Assembly (NCBI RefSeq): GCF_001424835.1
Contig: NZ_LMCQ01000005.1
Span: forward strand, 1-64,000
Direction: 5' to 3'
Length of the DNA stretch: 64,000 bases
From: Variovorax sp. Root318D1
Lineage (GTDB): Bacteria; Pseudomonadota; Gammaproteobacteria; Burkholderiales; Burkholderiaceae_C
Shown: piece by piece, positions 10,014-17,372 of the stretch
Numbering within the stretch: position 1 is the first letter of the stretch
Layout: every line of letters begins with the position of its first letter
Program-made: the position numbers and the translations under genes
Notes under the pieces: generated by a model
What the model was told of the DNA's origin: nothing
Seen by the model: only the letters and a program-made list of their open reading frames with translations
Database searches by the model: none

Positions 10014-10856
10014 ATGAAACAAGCAATTCAATTCTTCCTGTCGGCTGTGGTGCTGGCTGCCACCGTCGGCTGTGCGTCGACGAACGGCTCTTCGGCTGCC
10101 TCGGCCGAGCATTCGGTGAACTTCCCAGATATGGACAGGGCCTGGCTCAAGAACGGCACGTTCGTCGACGTGGAGCAACTGCGCCGCATCGGTCCTGGCA
10201 TGACGAAGAACCAGGTTCGCGAACTCATCAGCTATCCGCACTTCAGCGAAGGCCTGTTCGGTCCGCGCGAGTGGAACTACATCTTCAACTTTCGCACAGG
10301 CAAGGGCCACGAGTTCATCACCTGCCAGTACATGGTGCATTTCGACAAGGACATGAAAAGCCAGGACTTCCACTGGAAGGGAACGGACTGCGAGGCGATG
10401 CTGAAGCCGGTTGCTCCTGTGGCAATGGCCATGCCCGCGCCCGCACCTGCTCCGGTCATGCAGAAGCGCGTCACCTTGAGCGCGGATGCCCTTTTCGCGT
10501 TCGATCGGTCGGCCGCTAATGACATGCTGCCCAAGGGGCGCGCCGAACTCGATGAACTCGCCCGGGCCCTGCATCAACAAGGCGTGGAAGTTCAAAGCCT
10601 GCAGATCACCGGTCACGCAGATCGGCTTGGCAGTCAGCCCTACAACCAGGAACTGGCGCTTCGCCGTGCAAGCACGGTACGCGACTATCTGAAGACATCT
10701 GGCCTTCGGGTGCCAATGCACGTCGGCTCGAGTGGTGCGCGTGAGCCCGTGACCATGAACTGCAAGGGCACGGCCCGCACGCCCGAACTGATTGCATGCC
10801 TGCAGCCGGATCGCCGAGTGGTGGTCGACATCACTGGTCAAGCGGCATCGAAGTGA
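10014..10856 (+). CDS. TpgA-like lipoprotein, second copy (BamE-like plus OmpA C-terminal)
   Basis: 280 residues from ATG 10014, with TAGGAGC upstream and 22 bp after the adhesin stop. The signal sequence ends in ATVGC, a possible lipobox. The BamE/SmpA-like stretch at ~60-110 (GPGMTKNQVRELISYPHFSE) closely matches the first copy, as does EWNYIF-FRTGKG. The OmpA-type domain (~160-280) has ITGHADRLGS and ends with LQPDRRVVVDI. It is a clear paralogue of 2083-2985, so each adhesin in this island has its own accessory lipoprotein. Expected location is the outer membrane, contacting peptidoglycan. Confidence 0.85.
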   Translation: MKQAIQFFLSAVVLAATVGCASTNGSSAASAEHSVNFPDMDRAWLKNGTFVDVEQLRRIGPGMTKNQVRELISYPHFSEGLFGPREWNYIFNFRTGKGHEFITCQYMVHFDKDMKSQDFHWKGTDCEAMLKPVAPVAMAMPAPAPAPVMQKRVTLSADALFAFDRSAANDMLPKGRAELDELARALHQQGVEVQSLQITGHADRLGSQPYNQELALRRASTVRDYLKTSGLRVPMHVGSSGAREPVTMNCKGTARTPELIACLQPDRRVVVDITGQAASK

Positions 10857-10898
10857 TTGCGCGATGGGGGCTGGTTGACCAGACATGAGGCTGAAGCG

Positions 10899-10929
10899 CG
10901 TCAAAAGTCACAACCAACGAGTTTTGACG
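10899..10929. promoter_or_regulatory. Inverted repeat CGTCAAAA-N15-TTTTGACG
   Basis: Perfect 8-bp arms at 10899-10906 and 10922-10929, in the 184-bp gap between the second TpgA-like gene and the small secreted protein gene. It may be an operator for the gene at 11041 or a weak transcript-end hairpin. A related stretch (AAAATCACAACC, then TTTTT) lies at about 12139-12170, upstream of the GlsB-like gene. Confidence 0.3.
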
Positions 10930-11040
10930 TGTATGCCTTGTGCGTCTCTCCTGGCCCCTCGGGCGTTCTTGATATCAGGCTGCGCTTGCGCTTGGCTCCC
11001 CGGGCGGGGTGCAGCCGATTCTGAAACTCAAGGAGATCAC

Positions 11041-11358
11041 ATGAAGATTCAAAACACGATGTCCCGCATCCTGGTGGCCACCGCCATGGCTCTCGCAATT
11101 GCGCCTGCACTCGCGCAAGGTGTTGCACCGGCAGCAAAGAAGGCAGACATGCCGTCGGTTTCCGGCAATACGCAGATGCCGGCAGGCACGCAGAACCAGA
11201 CCGGCGGCCCAATGGGCGAAACGGGTACGACCATGCAAGCCGCAACACCTGCTGCAAGCCCACAGCCGACGGCCCGCGCCGTGGCCATGGCGCCGGCTCC
11301 TCAGGCAGAACCTGCCCGCCGCCCGGTCGTACGCCGCGCCCGTGCCGACCGAGGCTGA
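11041..11358 (+). CDS. Small secreted protein of unknown function
   Basis: 105 residues, ATG 11041 with a good ribosome site (AAGGAG) 6 bp upstream. A typical signal peptide ends at PALAQG (~residue 27). The mature part is about 80 residues of low complexity, rich in Ala, Pro, Gln, Thr and Gly, with an Arg-rich end (RRPVVRRARADRG). I see no known domain. The basic tail could bind an anionic surface polymer; that is a guess. It stands alone between the adhesin island and the L,D-transpeptidase gene. Confidence 0.7.
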   Translation: MKIQNTMSRILVATAMALAIAPALAQGVAPAAKKADMPSVSGNTQMPAGTQNQTGGPMGETGTTMQAATPAASPQPTARAVAMAPAPQAEPARRPVVRRARADRG

Positions 11359-11425
11359 TTCCCCATTGCACACACACGCGGCTTAACCTTTCTGGTTGCG
11401 CCGCGTGTTCTTCATTTGCCTTTGC

Positions 11426-12091
11426 ATGCACGGATGCATCCTTCGAGTTTTCTCGGCTACGCGATTTTTCTGCCTCGCTGTCGTTTGCGCCGCGCTGCTC
11501 CTTCAGGCATCGGGTGCCACAGAAGCTGCTCCACCTGTAGTTGATGCAGAACCAGCCGACGTTCGCGTGCTTGCGCAAGCAGCGGTTGGCACACGCGACA
11601 ACCAGGGCCTTCCTTTCGCGATCGTCGACAAAAAGAGGGCGCGCGTTTTCATCTATGGGGCGCGCGGTGCCTTGCAAGGAGCATCGCCCGTGCTGCTGGG
11701 GCTCGCGCGCGGGGACGACTCCGTGCCGGGAATCGGCGAGCGGAAGATGTCCGAGATACGCCCCGAAGAGCGCACCACGCCGGCGGGGCGCTTCAATTCG
11801 GAGCCTGGCATCAACTTGCAGGGCGAAGACATTGTCTGGATCGACTATGACGCGGCAGTGTCCATGCATCGCGTCCGAACCAACAACAAGAAGGAGCGGC
11901 GGCTGGAGCGGCTTGCTTCGGCGCATCCCGAGGACCACCGCATTTCCTATGGTTGCGTCAACGTTCCTGCCGACTTCTACGATGCTCACGTGAAGCCGCT
12001 GTTCGGCAATGCACCCGGCGTGATCTACGTACTGCCCGAGAAAAAGCCTGCGCGCGAGTACTTCAAGTTTCTGCCGGACGCAGGTAGGTGA
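11426..12091 (+). CDS. L,D-transpeptidase (YkuD)-like exported protein
   Basis: About 221 residues from ATG 11426; no clear ribosome site, and a TTG at 11396 is possible. A hydrophobic segment at residues ~12-32 suggests export. The C-terminal part has the SYGCVNVP motif, matching the catalytic S/T-x-G-C-x-N signature of YkuD-type L,D-transpeptidases, with a preceding histidine in SMHRV. These enzymes make 3-3 peptidoglycan cross-links or attach proteins to peptidoglycan through a cysteine acyl-enzyme. TTPAGRFNSEPG fits the family's substrate-side loop. The exact substrate is unknown. Confidence 0.75.
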   Translation: MHGCILRVFSATRFFCLAVVCAALLLQASGATEAAPPVVDAEPADVRVLAQAAVGTRDNQGLPFAIVDKKRARVFIYGARGALQGASPVLLGLARGDDSVPGIGERKMSEIRPEERTTPAGRFNSEPGINLQGEDIVWIDYDAAVSMHRVRTNNKKERRLERLASAHPEDHRISYGCVNVPADFYDAHVKPLFGNAPGVIYVLPEKKPAREYFKFLPDAGR

Positions 12092-12233
12092 TACAGCGTT
12101 GGACGTGCAGGAAAAAATATTCTCGCCAGACAGCAAAAAATCACAACCCTGAGGCGCCCTGACTTTTTCGCGCATCCATGACTGCTAGTCTCAGCTTTCA
12201 TGGCCGCTTCGGCCTAATCAAGGGAGTAGATAA

Positions 12234-12479
12234 ATGAGTTTGTTGTGGTTTCTCGTCGTGGGTCTGGTTGCTGGCTGGCTGGCTGGCATGCTCGTCAAGG
12301 GTGGCGGCTTCGGCCTCATCGGCGATCTCGTCGTAGGTGTGATCGGTGCCGTCTTTGGAGGCTTTCTGTTCAGTACATTCGGCGTTTCGAGTGGCGGCGG
12401 TCTTTTTGGCAGCCTTGTCGTCGCAACGGTGGGTGCCGTGGTACTGCTGATCATTGTCCGGCTCGTCAAGCGGGCATAG
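12234..12479 (+). CDS. GlsB/YeaQ/YmgE-type small membrane protein
   Basis: 81 residues, preceded by AAGGGAG. It is almost entirely hydrophobic, with three predicted helices (~4-22, 28-48, 55-77) rich in glycine (LVAGWLAGMLVKGGGFGLIGD). This matches transglycosylase-associated/GlsB-family proteins, often stress-induced in bacteria. No catalytic residues are visible and the biochemical role is not known. Monocistronic by spacing; it converges on the RidA gene. Confidence 0.88.
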   Translation: MSLLWFLVVGLVAGWLAGMLVKGGGFGLIGDLVVGVIGAVFGGFLFSTFGVSSGGGLFGSLVVATVGAVVLLIIVRLVKRA

Positions 12480-12542
12480 CGCGGGCGAGAAAAAGCAGAT
12501 GCAAGCCGGTCGCGCTATGCGGTTGAGCGCGGGCCCGGCAGT

Positions 12543-12929
12543 TCAGCCCAGCGCGACGGCTTCGACCTCGACCTTGAAGCCGAAATGCAGCGGTCCCGTC
12601 GGCACGATGGCGCGTGAGGGCCGGGCATTGCCGGCCCACTCCGCATAGATCGCATTGAATGCCGGCCAGTTCTCGATGGCATCGAGATAGACGCGCACCT
12701 GCACCAGCCGATCGATGCCGCTCCCGGCCGCCAGCAGTGCCGCCTTCACGTTGTCGAGCACCTGGCGCGTCTGTTGCTCGAAGGAGGCTTCGGCCAGCCG
12801 GGTGCCGTCGGCCGTGATGGGCAATTGCCCGGAGACGAAGACGAAGCCGTTGGCCACGATGGCGTGGCTGTAGTGTCCGCCCGGTGCTGCAAGGCTCGCT
12901 GGCGCAATGGGTTCAATGCTGGTGCTCAT
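12543..12929 (-). CDS. RidA/YjgF family protein
   Basis: 128 residues from the ATG at 12929. RidA proteins hydrolyse reactive enamine/imine intermediates released by PLP enzymes. Family features are visible: VSGQLPI near the N-terminus, QTRQVLDNVKAAL in the helix, the RVYLDAIENWPAFNAIYAEW core, and a conserved arginine in ARPSRAIV. It lies 8 bp after the D-threonine-aldolase-like PLP enzyme gene in the same direction, so the two are probably co-transcribed. That pairing fits a role in clearing imines made by the enzyme next door. Confidence 0.9.
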   Translation of the reverse strand: MSTSIEPIAPASLAAPGGHYSHAIVANGFVFVSGQLPITADGTRLAEASFEQQTRQVLDNVKAALLAAGSGIDRLVQVRVYLDAIENWPAFNAIYAEWAGNARPSRAIVPTGPLHFGFKVEVEAVALG

Positions 12930-12937
12930 GTTCTTTT

Positions 12938-14080
12938 CTACCAGCCGTGAAACCTGCTCCAGGTGGCCAGCGTTCCGTCGTGCGCCAGCGCGTGGTACTC
13001 GGGAAACTGCGCACCAGTGGCGCACGCATGGTTGGGCAGGATGCGAAGTTGCGTGCCGATCGGAAAACGAGCCTCGATGTCTGCGTCGGGTGCGCCTTCG
13101 CGCGACAGGATGCCGTGCTCCTGGTTGGCGCCGCTCAGCACATAGCCTTCGAGCACCGCCCCGTCGACACTGCAAACCTGGCCGTAGCCGTGGTCTTGCT
13201 TCTGCTTCTGCGTACCGCGGTCGCGGCTCATTGCCATCCAGCCCGCATCGACGATGGTCCATCCCTTGTCGGCCTGGTGGCCTATCACCGTGGTGAGCAC
13301 GCTGAGTGCGATGTCCGACGTACCGCAGACGCCGATGTTCTTCATCACCAGATCGAACAGCACGTAGACGCCGGCCCGTACTTCGGTCACGCCGTCCAGG
13401 TGCTCTGCCGACAGCGCGGTGGGCGTCGAGCCGACGCTGACAACGGGGCAGGGGAGGCCGGCCGCGCGCAGCCGTTCGGCCGCGTGTACGCAGCCTGCGC
13501 GCTCCTGTTCCGCCATGGCGGCCAGCGCCTCGCGAGTGTCGAGGTCGTAGCTGGAGCCCGCATGCGTGAGCACGCCGCCAAGCCGCATGCCGCCCGCATG
13601 CAATATGCGTCCCACGTCGAGCAGCGCCGCTTCGTCGGGCTTGATGCCGGAGCGGTGACCATCGGTGTCAATTTCGATCCAGACTTCGAACGCCTCGCCT
13701 TGCGCACGGCCAAACTCGGTGATCGCGGCGGCCGAAGACACGCCATCGGTGATGATCTTCAGGTCGCATCCCTTGCGCCGCAATGCAAGCGCCTGCGGCA
13801 GCCGGTGCTGCGCCATGCCAACGGCATAGAGAATGTCCGTGATGCCGTCGGCAAAGAATTGCTCGGCCTCCTTGAGCGTGGAAACGGTGATGCCCTGGGC
13901 GCCGGCGGCGAGCTGCGCACGCACGATCGGTGCGCACTTGGTGGTCTTCACGTGCGGACGAAAACGCTTGGAGAGCGCGTTCACGCGCGCCTGCATGCGG
14001 TCGATGTTGCGCTGCATGAGCGGCAGGTCGATGACGGCGGCCGGCGTGTCGAGCGCCGCAAGGTGCGATGGTGTGTGCAT
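12938..14080 (-). CDS. D-threonine aldolase / DSD1-type PLP enzyme (alanine racemase fold)
   Basis: 380 residues. Enzymes of this family cleave D-beta-hydroxy amino acids (D-threonine, D-3-hydroxyaspartate) or deaminate D-serine, using PLP and a divalent metal. The PLP lysine is K45 in RPHVKTTK. Other family segments are EIDTDGHRSG, THAGSSYD, SVGSTPTA and the C-terminal LPNHACAT metal-binding motif. Length matches the family. The precise substrate cannot be assigned; a 3-hydroxy-D-aspartate aldolase is possible. The RidA gene follows directly. Confidence 0.88.
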   Translation of the reverse strand: MHTPSHLAALDTPAAVIDLPLMQRNIDRMQARVNALSKRFRPHVKTTKCAPIVRAQLAAGAQGITVSTLKEAEQFFADGITDILYAVGMAQHRLPQALALRRKGCDLKIITDGVSSAAAITEFGRAQGEAFEVWIEIDTDGHRSGIKPDEAALLDVGRILHAGGMRLGGVLTHAGSSYDLDTREALAAMAEQERAGCVHAAERLRAAGLPCPVVSVGSTPTALSAEHLDGVTEVRAGVYVLFDLVMKNIGVCGTSDIALSVLTTVIGHQADKGWTIVDAGWMAMSRDRGTQKQKQDHGYGQVCSVDGAVLEGYVLSGANQEHGILSREGAPDADIEARFPIGTQLRILPNHACATGAQFPEYHALAHDGTLATWSRFHGW

Positions 14081-14458
14081 GCGCCGTACTGTAGGGATTC
14101 GACGGGCGTGCGTGGTTTAAAAAAACTGCATCGACCGTTAAGCGCGGCTGAATGTTCCATGTCCAAGACCTCCAGCTTGCCGCAGCGCACAGGCACCCTC
14201 GCTCAGCGCCGCTGCGCGGGCACTCCCCGGGTTTTTCAACGCGTCACTGGGCAAGCTGCCGGCAGCGCGGCGCTGACTAGGCCTTTCTGCCCCGGCCACG
14301 GCCCGCCCGCGCTTCTCCGACGGCGCAACTTCGCGTAGGCCGTTTTCGCCAGCCGGTTCCGATGGGATTTTCCGGGGCTAGCATCGGTCGAACAGAAGGC
14401 CGCCGGGCGGTATGAGAACGCTCGGCTTTTCTACCGTTTTCTTGCAAAGGAGAGCGCC
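14081..14458. other. Non-coding gap between divergent genes
   Basis: 378 bp between the divergent aldolase-like and YSC84 genes. A short + strand frame (from ATG 14160, about 59 codons) is Arg/Pro-rich and resembles nothing I know, so I do not call it. AAGGAGA lies just upstream of the 14459 start. The gap should hold promoters for both genes; I see no clear boxes, repeats or RNA gene. Confidence 0.5.
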
Positions 14459-15043
14459 ATGCGATCCATTCGTTTCAGCAGCCTTGCGCTTGCGTGCGCC
14501 GTCGCTGTCGGCAGCATCGCGGTCGTGGGTTGCACCACAACGCGGCCCCAGGACCAGGCCAGTAGCGCATCGACGCGCACTTCGATCGACGCCCAGGTCG
14601 ACGCCGCATTGTCCAAGCTGTATGACTCCGTCAGGGGCTCGCGCGAAATGGTTGCCTCGTCCCGGGGCGTATTGGTGTTTCCCGCCGTGATCGGGGCCAG
14701 CATGGGCGTAGGCGCCGAATACGGCCGCGGCGCGCTGCGCGTGGGTGGACGCACGCAGGCCTACTACAGCACCACCGCGGGTTCGATCGGCTTCCAGGCC
14801 GGCGCGCAGTCGAAGGCCGTGATCTACGTGTTCACCACGCAGGCCGCGCTCGACAAATTCCGCAACAGCAAGGGCTGGACGGCCGGCGCCGATGCCACGG
14901 TGGCCGCGGCAACCTTCGGTGCCAACGGCAGCATCGACACCAACACGATCCAGCAACCCGTGGTTGGCTTCGTGCTGACCAACGTGGGCCTCGAAGCCGG
15001 CGTCTCGATATCGGGCGCGAAGATCAGCGAGATCCGGCTGTAG
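14459..15043 (+). CDS. YSC84/BPSL1445-type lipoprotein
   Basis: 194 residues with AAGGAGA upstream. The signal sequence ends in AVVGC, a lipobox-like site. The rest (about 40-194) matches the YSC84/Ysc84 actin-binding-like domain found in bacterial lipid-associated proteins: SRGVLVFPAVIGASMGVGAEYGRG style motifs, GSIGFQAGAQSKAVIYVF, and a glycine-rich C-terminal end. Bacterial members are mostly uncharacterised surface or periplasmic proteins, some immunogenic in Burkholderia. Its stop is 4 bp from the convergent ParB-like gene. Confidence 0.85.
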   Translation: MRSIRFSSLALACAVAVGSIAVVGCTTTRPQDQASSASTRTSIDAQVDAALSKLYDSVRGSREMVASSRGVLVFPAVIGASMGVGAEYGRGALRVGGRTQAYYSTTAGSIGFQAGAQSKAVIYVFTTQAALDKFRNSKGWTAGADATVAAATFGANGSIDTNTIQQPVVGFVLTNVGLEAGVSISGAKISEIRL

Positions 15044-15047
15044 GCAA

Positions 15048-15902
15048 TTAGCTGGCGGCCTCGCTTGCGAGCTGCGCCTGCAGCTCGGCGACCTGCCGCT
15101 GCAGCGCCGCGTTCTCGGCCGTCAGTTCGGCGACGCGCTGCTGCAGAAATTGCAGCGCGTCGGTCTCAGTTGCCGCGGCTTCGGACGAATTCGATTCGGC
15201 CGACTCATCGCGAGGCCTGCGCTTGGCTTCGCGGACGCGCTTGGCGGCCTGCTTGAGTTCGTCTTTGCCGGCGTTGGCCGCAAAGACCTGCTCTTCAGTG
15301 GGCAGGCTGGCCACGGCCGCGGCCGTGTTGATCGAAATCACACCCGACTTCACGGCCGCCACCAGTTCGGGCGCGGCCTGCTTCTGGATCTTCTCGATCA
15401 TCACCACCTGGTTGCTGCTCAACCGCGCGGCACGGGCAATGGCTTCGCGGCTGCTGAGCGGCGCGGGCGGAGGCAGGGCGGAGGCGTTGGCAGCAGCGGA
15501 CGCTTCCGTGGCGGGCGGGTCGGCATCGAATGGCGCATCGTCGTCCGATGAAGCCGTCTGCACCAACGCGCGTGCGCGGCGCTCGTCCACGATGTCTTTC
15601 TTCCGGAGCGCGAGCACGCCGCGCAAGAAATCGGAAATGCTGCGCCGGCCCAGGTGCTGGTCGATCATCCAGAGGTGCACGTCCTCGATCGTCTTGAATC
15701 GCGTGTTCTGCACCGTCTGGAACGGCAAGCCATGCTTCTGGCAGATACCGTAGCGGTTGTGGCCGTCCACCAGCACGTCGCCCCACAGCACCAGCGCATC
15801 GCGGCAACCTTCGGTGAGGATGCTGCGTTCCAGCGCCTCGTGCTCCTCCGGAGTCATTGGATCGATATAGGCTTTGAGTTCTTCGTTGACGACGATGTTC
15901 AT
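15048..15902 (-). CDS. ParB-domain protein with C-terminal coiled coil, not linked to parA
   Basis: 284 residues; ATG at 15902 is used, with a TTG two codons earlier as alternative. The N-terminal ~90 residues match the ParB/Srx-type nuclease-like fold (ALVLWGDVLVDGHNRYGIC). A middle segment at ~150-215 (SREAIARAARLSSNQVVMIEKI) looks like a helix-turn-helix. The last ~35 residues form a heptad-patterned coiled coil (LQQRVAELTAENAALQRQV). ParA is absent here, and the protein is not near an origin or plasmid genes, so a role other than chromosome partition is likely. Confidence 0.75.
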   Translation of the reverse strand: MNIVVNEELKAYIDPMTPEEHEALERSILTEGCRDALVLWGDVLVDGHNRYGICQKHGLPFQTVQNTRFKTIEDVHLWMIDQHLGRRSISDFLRGVLALRKKDIVDERRARALVQTASSDDDAPFDADPPATEASAAANASALPPPAPLSSREAIARAARLSSNQVVMIEKIQKQAAPELVAAVKSGVISINTAAAVASLPTEEQVFAANAGKDELKQAAKRVREAKRRPRDESAESNSSEAAATETDALQFLQQRVAELTAENAALQRQVAELQAQLASEAAS

Positions 15903-16071
15903 GGGCAAGGGAGCGGGGAAAGGGGCGGAATTCTAGGCCGACCCACCATCGGCGAACGTTTGGTTGCCTGAAATCCTCAGGCCGGGTGTCTCGCTTTCGC
16001 GTGCTCGAACGTCTACTGGGTATGGAGCATGAAGAGGATCGGGAAATGGGGCTTTTTTGTATCCACAAGTA

Positions 16072-16090
16072 GTAATAATTCTCATTTGCA
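16072..16090. promoter_or_regulatory. Fur box upstream of the siderophore sigma gene
   Basis: The stretch TAATAATTCTCATTTGC closely follows the Fur consensus (TAATNATTCTCATTATC). It lies about 85-100 bp before the ECF sigma gene. Iron-loaded Fur bound here would repress the sigma gene and, through it, the siderophore operon. Confidence 0.8.
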
Positions 16091-16116
16091 TTGAACACTT
16101 CAGGAGTATCGCCTTC

Positions 16117-16179
16117 ATGTTCACAGGTCTGCACCTTTGCCGACGTTCTTCCGGGCGGCCTCTGCCCCGCCTCGCATGA
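16117..16179 (+). CDS. Candidate 20-residue leader peptide overlapping the sigma gene start
   Basis: A CAGGAG site at 16101-16106 is followed 10 bp later by ATG 16117 and a 20-codon frame (MFTGLHLCRRSSGRPLPRLA). Its TGA (16177-16179) overlaps the sigma gene ATG at 16176 as ATGA. The sigma start itself has no ribosome site, so translation of this peptide could feed ribosomes to the sigma gene. The peptide has no known family. This rests only on the start, stop and ribosome-site geometry. Confidence 0.45.
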   Translation: MFTGLHLCRRSSGRPLPRLA

Positions 16180-16721
16180 TGAGAGAGCCCATCGACGTGG
16201 CGCTGCATCTGTCCGAACCCACGCTCGCCGAGGTCTTCATTGCCAACCGTCCGCAGCTGCTGCGCGTGGCGCGAAGAATCGTCCGCACCGCGGAGCTTGC
16301 CGACGACGTCATGCAGGACGCCTACCTGAAAATTGCCGACGGTCCCTGCGTGCGCAAGGTCGACCGGCCCATCGGTTATTGCTGCCAGGTGGTGCGCAAT
16401 GTGGCGCTCGACTGCTGCCGGCGCCACACGGTCGAGGCGAGCTACCGCACTTTCGATATTGATGTCGAAGCGCTGGACGTGGCCGGCCCGGCCGCGCCCG
16501 ATCGCCTGATGCGCGAGCGTCAGGCAATCCACGCCATCGACCAGGTGCTGGCCGGGCTGCCCGCGCGAACGCGGCTGGTGTTCGAGCTCTATCGCCTCGA
16601 AGGTCTCACGCAGCGCGAGATCGCGCTGCGCCTGGGTTGCGCGCTCGGCTTGGTGAACGGTCTCATCGCCGAAGCGGCGCAAGCCATCAAGGAATGCGGC
16701 CGCCTGCTTGTGGATGATTGA
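16176..16721 (+). CDS. ECF sigma factor (FecI/PvdS-like), first of the siderophore locus
   Basis: About 181 residues from ATG 16176 (the next codon is also ATG). Sigma region 2 covers ~25-95 (ELADDVMQDAYLKI and the VRNVALDCCRR segment) and region 4 covers ~125-175 (LPARTRLVFELYRLEGLTQREIA, then the recognition helix). This layout is typical of iron-starvation ECF factors. A Fur box lies upstream and the FecR-N-like mini-gene, mbtH and the NRPS genes follow on the same strand. It probably drives transcription of this cluster under iron limitation. No full-length FecR anti-sigma gene is nearby. Confidence 0.9.
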   Translation: MMREPIDVALHLSEPTLAEVFIANRPQLLRVARRIVRTAELADDVMQDAYLKIADGPCVRKVDRPIGYCCQVVRNVALDCCRRHTVEASYRTFDIDVEALDVAGPAAPDRLMRERQAIHAIDQVLAGLPARTRLVFELYRLEGLTQREIALRLGCALGLVNGLIAEAAQAIKECGRLLVDD

Positions 16722-16811
16722 GCGCGTCTTGGCGGGCGCGGGATTGGTGTAAGGTGAAAGCCTTAGCGCTGGCGCATCGTGCGGACGCGCAATGCCACAC
16801 ACCCTTCACGC

Positions 16812-17015
16812 ATGACACAAGAGCAGGACGACCCTATCTGGAGCGCCGCATGGCAATGGGTGCAGCGCGAGCACGACCGCGAGAACTTCGATGCGGCCGC
16901 ACGCGCCGAGATGACAGCCTGGCTCATTGCCGATCCTCTGCATCGCAAGGCCTACGACAAGGCCGCCCGCCTGTGGCTGCTCGCCGGCCTGGTGCCGCCT
17001 TCCGCTTCGGAGTGA
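16812..17015 (+). CDS. Mini-protein resembling only the FecR N-terminal (DUF4880) domain
   Basis: About 67 residues from ATG 16812; no strong ribosome site, and a GTG at 16779 is possible. The pattern DPIWSAAWQWVQREH-AEMTAWLIADPLHRKAYDKAARLW is that of the cytosolic N-domain by which FecR/FpvR proteins bind their ECF sigma. The membrane helix and periplasmic FecR domain are missing. It lies between the sigma gene and mbtH. It may modulate the sigma factor in the cytoplasm, or be a remnant of a lost FecR. Two similar mini-genes occur at the other end of the locus (52227-52475, 52488-52703). Confidence 0.65.
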   Translation: MTQEQDDPIWSAAWQWVQREHDRENFDAAARAEMTAWLIADPLHRKAYDKAARLWLLAGLVPPSASE

Positions 17016-17112
17016 ACAGATCTCGTCCTGAAACGTCTTGTTGAGCAGGAGCGAAGAGATGGCCCAGCGCCATCGCCTCGCTCTTTCTGTTCAACCGCAT
17101 AAGGACGTATCC

Positions 17113-17367
17113 ATGTCGACGAGCTGCTTCGATCGCGAAGACGAGACCTTCATTGTTCTGGTCAACCACGAAGACCAGTATTCCATCTGGCCCCACTGGA
17201 AGGCCGTGCCGAAGGGTTGGACCGCGGTCGACGGCGTGAAGGGCGACAAGAAGACCGTGCTCGCCTGCGTCGAAGAGGCGTGGACCGACATGCGGCCCCG
17301 CTCGCTGCGCGAGTGGATGGCGCAGCAGGAAAAAAATCCGACGAACACGCAAGCCGCGGCCGGTTGA
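17113..17367 (+). CDS. mbtH: MbtH-like protein
   Basis: 84 residues, ATG 17113 preceded by AAGGA. MbtH-like proteins bind NRPS adenylation domains and activate or stabilise them. The family signature is present: [20 protein letters not shown], and [19 protein letters not shown], including the three conserved tryptophans. It is the first biosynthetic gene before the assembly line and overlaps or abuts the thioesterase gene, so it should be made together with the NRPS enzymes. Confidence 0.95.
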   Translation: MSTSCFDREDETFIVLVNHEDQYSIWPHWKAVPKGWTAVDGVKGDKKTVLACVEEAWTDMRPRSLREWMAQQEKNPTNTQAAAG

Positions 17368-17372
17368 CGCGC

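Noticed and set aside
12884..14338. Long + strand open frame (484 codons) opposite the RidA and aldolase genes
   Set aside because: It is antisense to two genes with clear family motifs; its translation is Arg/His/Ala-rich without domains, as expected for a shadow frame in GC-rich DNA.
14160..14338. Short + strand frame of about 59 codons in the gap before the YSC84 gene
   Set aside because: No ribosome site, Arg/Pro-rich, no resemblance to a known protein.
17031..17038. AAACGTCT shared between the region before mbtH and the reverse strand upstream of the TonB receptor (about 46293-46303), as an ECF promoter element
   Set aside because: Only an 8-mer, no matching second element at a fixed distance, and not found before the fhuF or exporter genes.
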